From positions 1 through 8,566 of the forward strand of contig JASLGV010000468.1 of assembly GCA_030149995.1 (NCBI GenBank): a stretch of DNA of 8,566 nucleotides, read 5' to 3'. Below the pieces are notes generated by a model. It worked only from the letters and a program-made list of their open reading frames with translations. It was not told the origin of the DNA and searched no databases. Both the position numbers and the translations under genes were made by a program. The stretch's first letter is position 1, and every line of letters starts with the position of its first letter. The DNA is from Pedobacter sp. Its GTDB lineage: Bacteria; Bacteroidota; Bacteroidia; Sphingobacteriales; Sphingobacteriaceae. Of the stretch, positions 6,070 to 8,566 are shown piece after piece.

Positions 6070-7941
6070 TTACAAAGCAAAACGATAGTTGCCGCCAACC
6101 GCAAACCATCTGTTTGGCAAGGGTACTGCAGCTACTTCTACATAACTTCTGTTAAATAAATTGGTTACTTCTGTGTATACATTCCATCTTTGTTTACCAT
6201 ATTGTAAATGAAGGTCTGTTAGCAGATAACTGTTTTTCTGGGCACGTTCGATCCAGCGGTTGCCTACTGTAAATTTCCAGTTGCTATAACCATAAATTAA
6301 ACGCATTAAAGCCTGGTGTTTTAAGTTCTCCAATACATATTTTGAAGTAATGTTGCTGGTATAAGTCATGCTGGAAGGATGCAGATAGTTATAGCTAAGC
6401 TCGTATTTTAGCGTGCTCTTTGTACCCAAGGTAATGTTTTGGCCTGCACTGATGTTAAAGCCCTGTACTTTATTGTTGCCAAAATTCTGAGGCTGGTAAG
6501 GTACCGAAGCAGAACTGCGTATCCAATCGATAAAATCAGAGATGTTGCGGTAAAAATAACCACCCTGTACCTGGAAATCGTTGAGTTTGTATTGCAACGA
6601 TAATTCGTACTGCCAGGCATTTTCTGAGTGCAGATCCGGGTTACCGATGTTGCCTGGGCGTTGGTTAAGGTATAAATCTGTAAATGATGGAATGCGCTGA
6701 CTTGACCCTACGTTAAAGGCTAATTTCCATTTCGGGGCAAACAAATAGGCAAGGTCTATGCCTGGAAATGCCTGCCAGCCGTACTGTGTATTGTAGTTTA
6801 CATAAGTACCTACATTAAGCAACAGGTCTTGAATGGCTTCGGTTTTGTATTCGGCATACATACCATGATTGTAACGTTGCCTGTCGCCAATATTGGTACT
6901 GTGAATATTTTCTGAACGGGATTCTAAACCAACACCAAAATCGCCAAAATCTGTATGCAGGCTACTGTTAAGCTCTGCAGACCATACACCCGTGCGGTGT
7001 TCAGATCTGGCTTTGCTCAGATCATTTCGGTAAAAGCGGTAATCATCCCAGTTGTAGCGGCTGCTGATTCTTGGGCGGATACTGAAATTTTTGGTTAGCT
7101 GGTGGGCTGATGAAATGCTGAACAGGGCTGTTTTTACAATTTCGTACGATTCCTTATCAGCAGGAGCAGCATAGTATCCATTGGCACCGAAAGAATTATG
7201 TACATATCCGGCCATCAGATCGAGGGCATTTCGATCGTTAAACTGTACATCGCCCTGGTAGTAAAATTTCTTATCGTCTGTTTTACTGTTGTAGCGCTGT
7301 CCGTTGTATAAATCGGTTCCAAGAGCAATTAAATGCTGGTTATTTTGTCCGGCGAGGTTAATTGCTGCCTGCAAACTACCGCCACCATAAATTCCGCTTC
7401 CATCACCAGGTGCCTTGTTTTCAAAGGAAGAACCAGTTTGTACATTTACCAGTGCCTCTGAGCGGTTAGCCGTTTTGGTTACAATGTTAATGGCGCCTGT
7501 TAAGGCATTGATGCCATAAATACGGGCTGCCGGGCCTTTTAAAACTTCTATGCGTTCTACTGCTGCCAGAGGAACAGGAATGTTCATGGAGTGGTGAGCG
7601 GTTTGCACATCAGAAATTTTTACCCCGTTTAGCAAAATCAGTGTTTGTTCAAAACTACCGCCGTCTATGCTGATATCGGCCTGCGTACCGAAAGGGCCGC
7701 GCTGCCTTACATCTACACCACCAATATAGGCCAGTACTTCGTTAATGGATTTAACAGGTAATTCGGCAATTTGTTCTTTGGTAATCAGTTGTATATTTCT
7801 TGCCTGTTTACTAAAAGGTGTTTGCAGCCTGTTTTCTGAAATGATGACTTCCTTAAGAGTGGTCGTATCTGATTTGTTTGTTTGGGCCTGTACAAAGGCA
7901 GGCATTAGTAGTATACTATAAAAAAAGTAGCTTTTCTTCAT
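6070..7941 (-). CDS. TonB-dependent outer-membrane receptor (BtuB/CirA-like)
   Basis: This complete 623-residue receptor lacks the carboxypeptidase-regulatory-like extension of the receptor at 1-761. Residues 1-19 are a signal peptide (cut at VQA/QT). A TonB-box-like LKEVIIS (29-35) precedes the plug (about 43-155), with QLITKEQIAELP (51-62), LLNGVKISD (103-111), AVERIEVLKGPAARIYG (127-143) and TGAINIVT (148-155). The rest is a 22-strand-type barrel rich in alternating aromatic residues, ending TNLFNRSY and NRWFAVGGNYRFAL. Length and plug resemble BtuB/CirA-type receptors for cobalamin, haem or siderophores. Genomic context (haem operon, PchR-like regulator, SIP-family reductase upstream on the same strand) favours haem or a ferric siderophore; no residue seen here fixes the substrate. 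A terminator follows at 6012-6050, and upstream repeats suggest dedicated control. Confidence 0.94.
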   Translation of the reverse strand: MKKSYFFYSILLMPAFVQAQTNKSDTTTLKEVIISENRLQTPFSKQARNIQLITKEQIAELPVKSINEVLAYIGGVDVRQRGPFGTQADISIDGGSFEQTLILLNGVKISDVQTAHHSMNIPVPLAAVERIEVLKGPAARIYGINALTGAINIVTKTANRSEALVNVQTGSSFENKAPGDGSGIYGGGSLQAAINLAGQNNQHLIALGTDLYNGQRYNSKTDDKKFYYQGDVQFNDRNALDLMAGYVHNSFGANGYYAAPADKESYEIVKTALFSISSAHQLTKNFSIRPRISSRYNWDDYRFYRNDLSKARSEHRTGVWSAELNSSLHTDFGDFGVGLESRSENIHSTNIGDRQRYNHGMYAEYKTEAIQDLLLNVGTYVNYNTQYGWQAFPGIDLAYLFAPKWKLAFNVGSSQRIPSFTDLYLNQRPGNIGNPDLHSENAWQYELSLQYKLNDFQVQGGYFYRNISDFIDWIRSSASVPYQPQNFGNNKVQGFNISAGQNITLGTKSTLKYELSYNYLHPSSMTYTSNITSKYVLENLKHQALMRLIYGYSNWKFTVGNRWIERAQKNSYLLTDLHLQYGKQRWNVYTEVTNLFNRSYVEVAAVPLPNRWFAVGGNYRFAL

Positions 7942-7961
7942 ATTTGCTTATAAGATTGGAT

Positions 7962-7970
7962 AAAAATCTA
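7962..7970 (-). promoter_or_regulatory. Possible -7 element of the second TonB receptor
   Basis: On the minus strand TAGATTTTT keeps the TAnnTTT core of the Bacteroidota -7 element, 20 to 29 bp before the start codon at 7941. No TTTG is properly placed upstream as a -33 element. That would fit a promoter relying on an activator bound at the repeats further upstream. The evidence is weak. Confidence 0.3.
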
Positions 7971-7971
7971 A

Positions 7972-8058
7972 CAGGGGCAAAACTCGTATCTTTCCGGAAT
8001 ATTAAAGTGGTCCGGTTTTTAGAAAACAGGTAGTCCGGTTTTAGGAGTTTTGCCCTTG
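7972..8058. repeat. Inverted repeat enclosing direct repeats upstream of the second TonB receptor
   Basis: An imperfect inverted repeat (7972-7985 with 8045-8058, 13 of 14 positions, perfect core GGGCAAAACTC) brackets a 59-bp segment. Inside it, GTCCGGTTTT occurs at 8010-8019 and 8033-8042, 23 bp apart, with a third CCGG at 7994-7997. On the receptor's coding strand the direct repeats read AAAACCGGACYAC. Nested repeats about two helical turns apart, just upstream of a receptor promoter, are a good candidate for an AraC-family or other activator site. The repeats are seen directly; the function is inferred. Confidence 0.5.
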
Positions 8059-8159
8059 ATTTTTACATTTTTAAGGTGAAATATAAAGAATTGATGTTTT
8101 TTATAGAAGAAAGTCCTGTTGAAATCCATTCAGAAAGCCGGGTCCATATGCAAGCAGAA

Positions 8160-8566
8160 TTAGATGGATTCTTTTTCCTGATGTCTTTCTGTGGCAGACC
8201 GGTCTTCAGAAGTGCCTGCTTTCCAGTAAGAATAAGCATAGAGTTCTTCGCGTTTCCAGTTTTTTTCTTTTCTAAGCCATGTTCTGATGGCTTTTACAGT
8301 CGAAAATTCAGCTGCTACATACCCAAACCTCGATGTTTCGGGTAAGATTTGCTGTTTTACCTGTTCAAATAATTCACTTCCTTTTTCCGGATGCGGGTTG
8401 TATAACCAGGTAAATTTTATGTCGGCCTGTGTAAAAAGTACCTGTTCATCTACAGGTGCAGATACTTCAATAATACAGGTACCTTTGGCTGTTGGCGGTA
8501 AACTTTCCAGTATGGCACCCAAAACCGGAATTGCGGTGGCATCGCCTGCCAGCAGGTACCAGTTAG
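8160..8566 (-). CDS. Siderophore-interacting protein (SIP/ViuB-type ferric reductase), C-terminal part
   Basis: The visible 134 residues are the C-terminal half or so of a SIP-family flavoprotein that extends past the right edge. NWYLLAGDATAIPVLGAILE (the first visible residues) is the family's nucleotide-binding strand-loop with the GD-TA-P pattern. Later regions are CIIEVSAPVDEQ, KFTWLYNP, FGYVAAEFSTVKAIRTWLR and EELYAYSYWKAGTSEDRS, where YWK-G is a family hallmark. Members use FAD and NAD(P)H in the cytoplasm to reduce ferric siderophores and release iron. The FAD-binding N-terminal domain and the start codon are outside the window. An internal TTG at 8522 is not the start, because the frame is open and conserved to the edge. 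It lies upstream of, and on the same strand as, the second receptor, separated by 218 bp, so co-transcription is uncertain. Confidence 0.9.
   Translation of the reverse strand, partial: NWYLLAGDATAIPVLGAILESLPPTAKGTCIIEVSAPVDEQVLFTQADIKFTWLYNPHPEKGSELFEQVKQQILPETSRFGYVAAEFSTVKAIRTWLRKEKNWKREELYAYSYWKAGTSEDRSATERHQEKESI

Noticed and set aside
8145..8153. Additional GTATGCAA-like site (ATATGCAAG)
   Set aside because: It is a single imperfect copy downstream of the SIP stop with no tandem partner; likely chance.
8076..8345. Plus-strand 89-codon ORF starting with GTG
   Set aside because: Its first 28 codons look somewhat protein-like, but the rest is antisense to the well-supported SIP gene (8160-8566), there is no good promoter or ribosome-binding site, and no family was recognised.

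Overview
The window looks like a haem/iron acquisition locus from a Bacteroidota chromosome, most likely a Sphingobacteriales (Pedobacter-like) organism. Three things point there: a TonB-dependent receptor with an N-terminal carboxypeptidase-regulatory-like domain, promoters resembling the Bacteroidota TTG-N19-TAnnTTTG type, and AT-rich intergenic DNA around moderate-GC genes. The genus is an inference. No mobile element, rRNA, tRNA or CRISPR array was seen.

Layout. Positions 1-761 (minus) hold the N-terminal 253 codons of a TonB-dependent receptor that runs off the left edge. A 340-bp divergent intergenic region (762-1101) follows, with a Fur-box-like site, a 21-bp-period tandem array and a long near-perfect hairpin. 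Positions 1102-4857 (plus) form a tight three-gene operon: a periplasmic haem-binding protein (HmuT-like), a FecCD-type permease (HmuU-like), and one polypeptide joining the ABC ATPase (HmuV) to a complete HmuS/ChuS-type cytoplasmic haem-handling protein. Positions 4985-5953 (plus) encode an AraC-family (PchR-like) regulator with its own consensus promoter. A terminator region (5969-6050) separates it from a convergent second TonB-dependent receptor (6070-7941, minus). Upstream of that receptor is a repeat-rich control region (7962-8058), and then the C-terminal part of a siderophore-interacting flavoprotein (8160-8566, minus) that runs off the right edge.

Inferred working model. One or both outer-membrane receptors bring haem or a haem/ferric ligand into the periplasm. 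HmuT binds it, HmuU with the HmuV domain pumps it inward, and the fused HmuS domain receives or degrades the haem at the site of import. The AraC-family protein is the candidate activator, with the tandem repeats as candidate binding sites, and Fur would give iron repression. The SIP-family reductase suggests that the second receptor may serve a ferric siderophore rather than haem.

The most notable items are the in-frame HmuV-HmuS fusion, the 21-bp tandem array in the divergent promoter region, the apparent loss in the HmuT-like protein of the two residues that bind haem in characterised homologues, and unexplained repeat and hairpin structures before the second receptor and in the divergent region.
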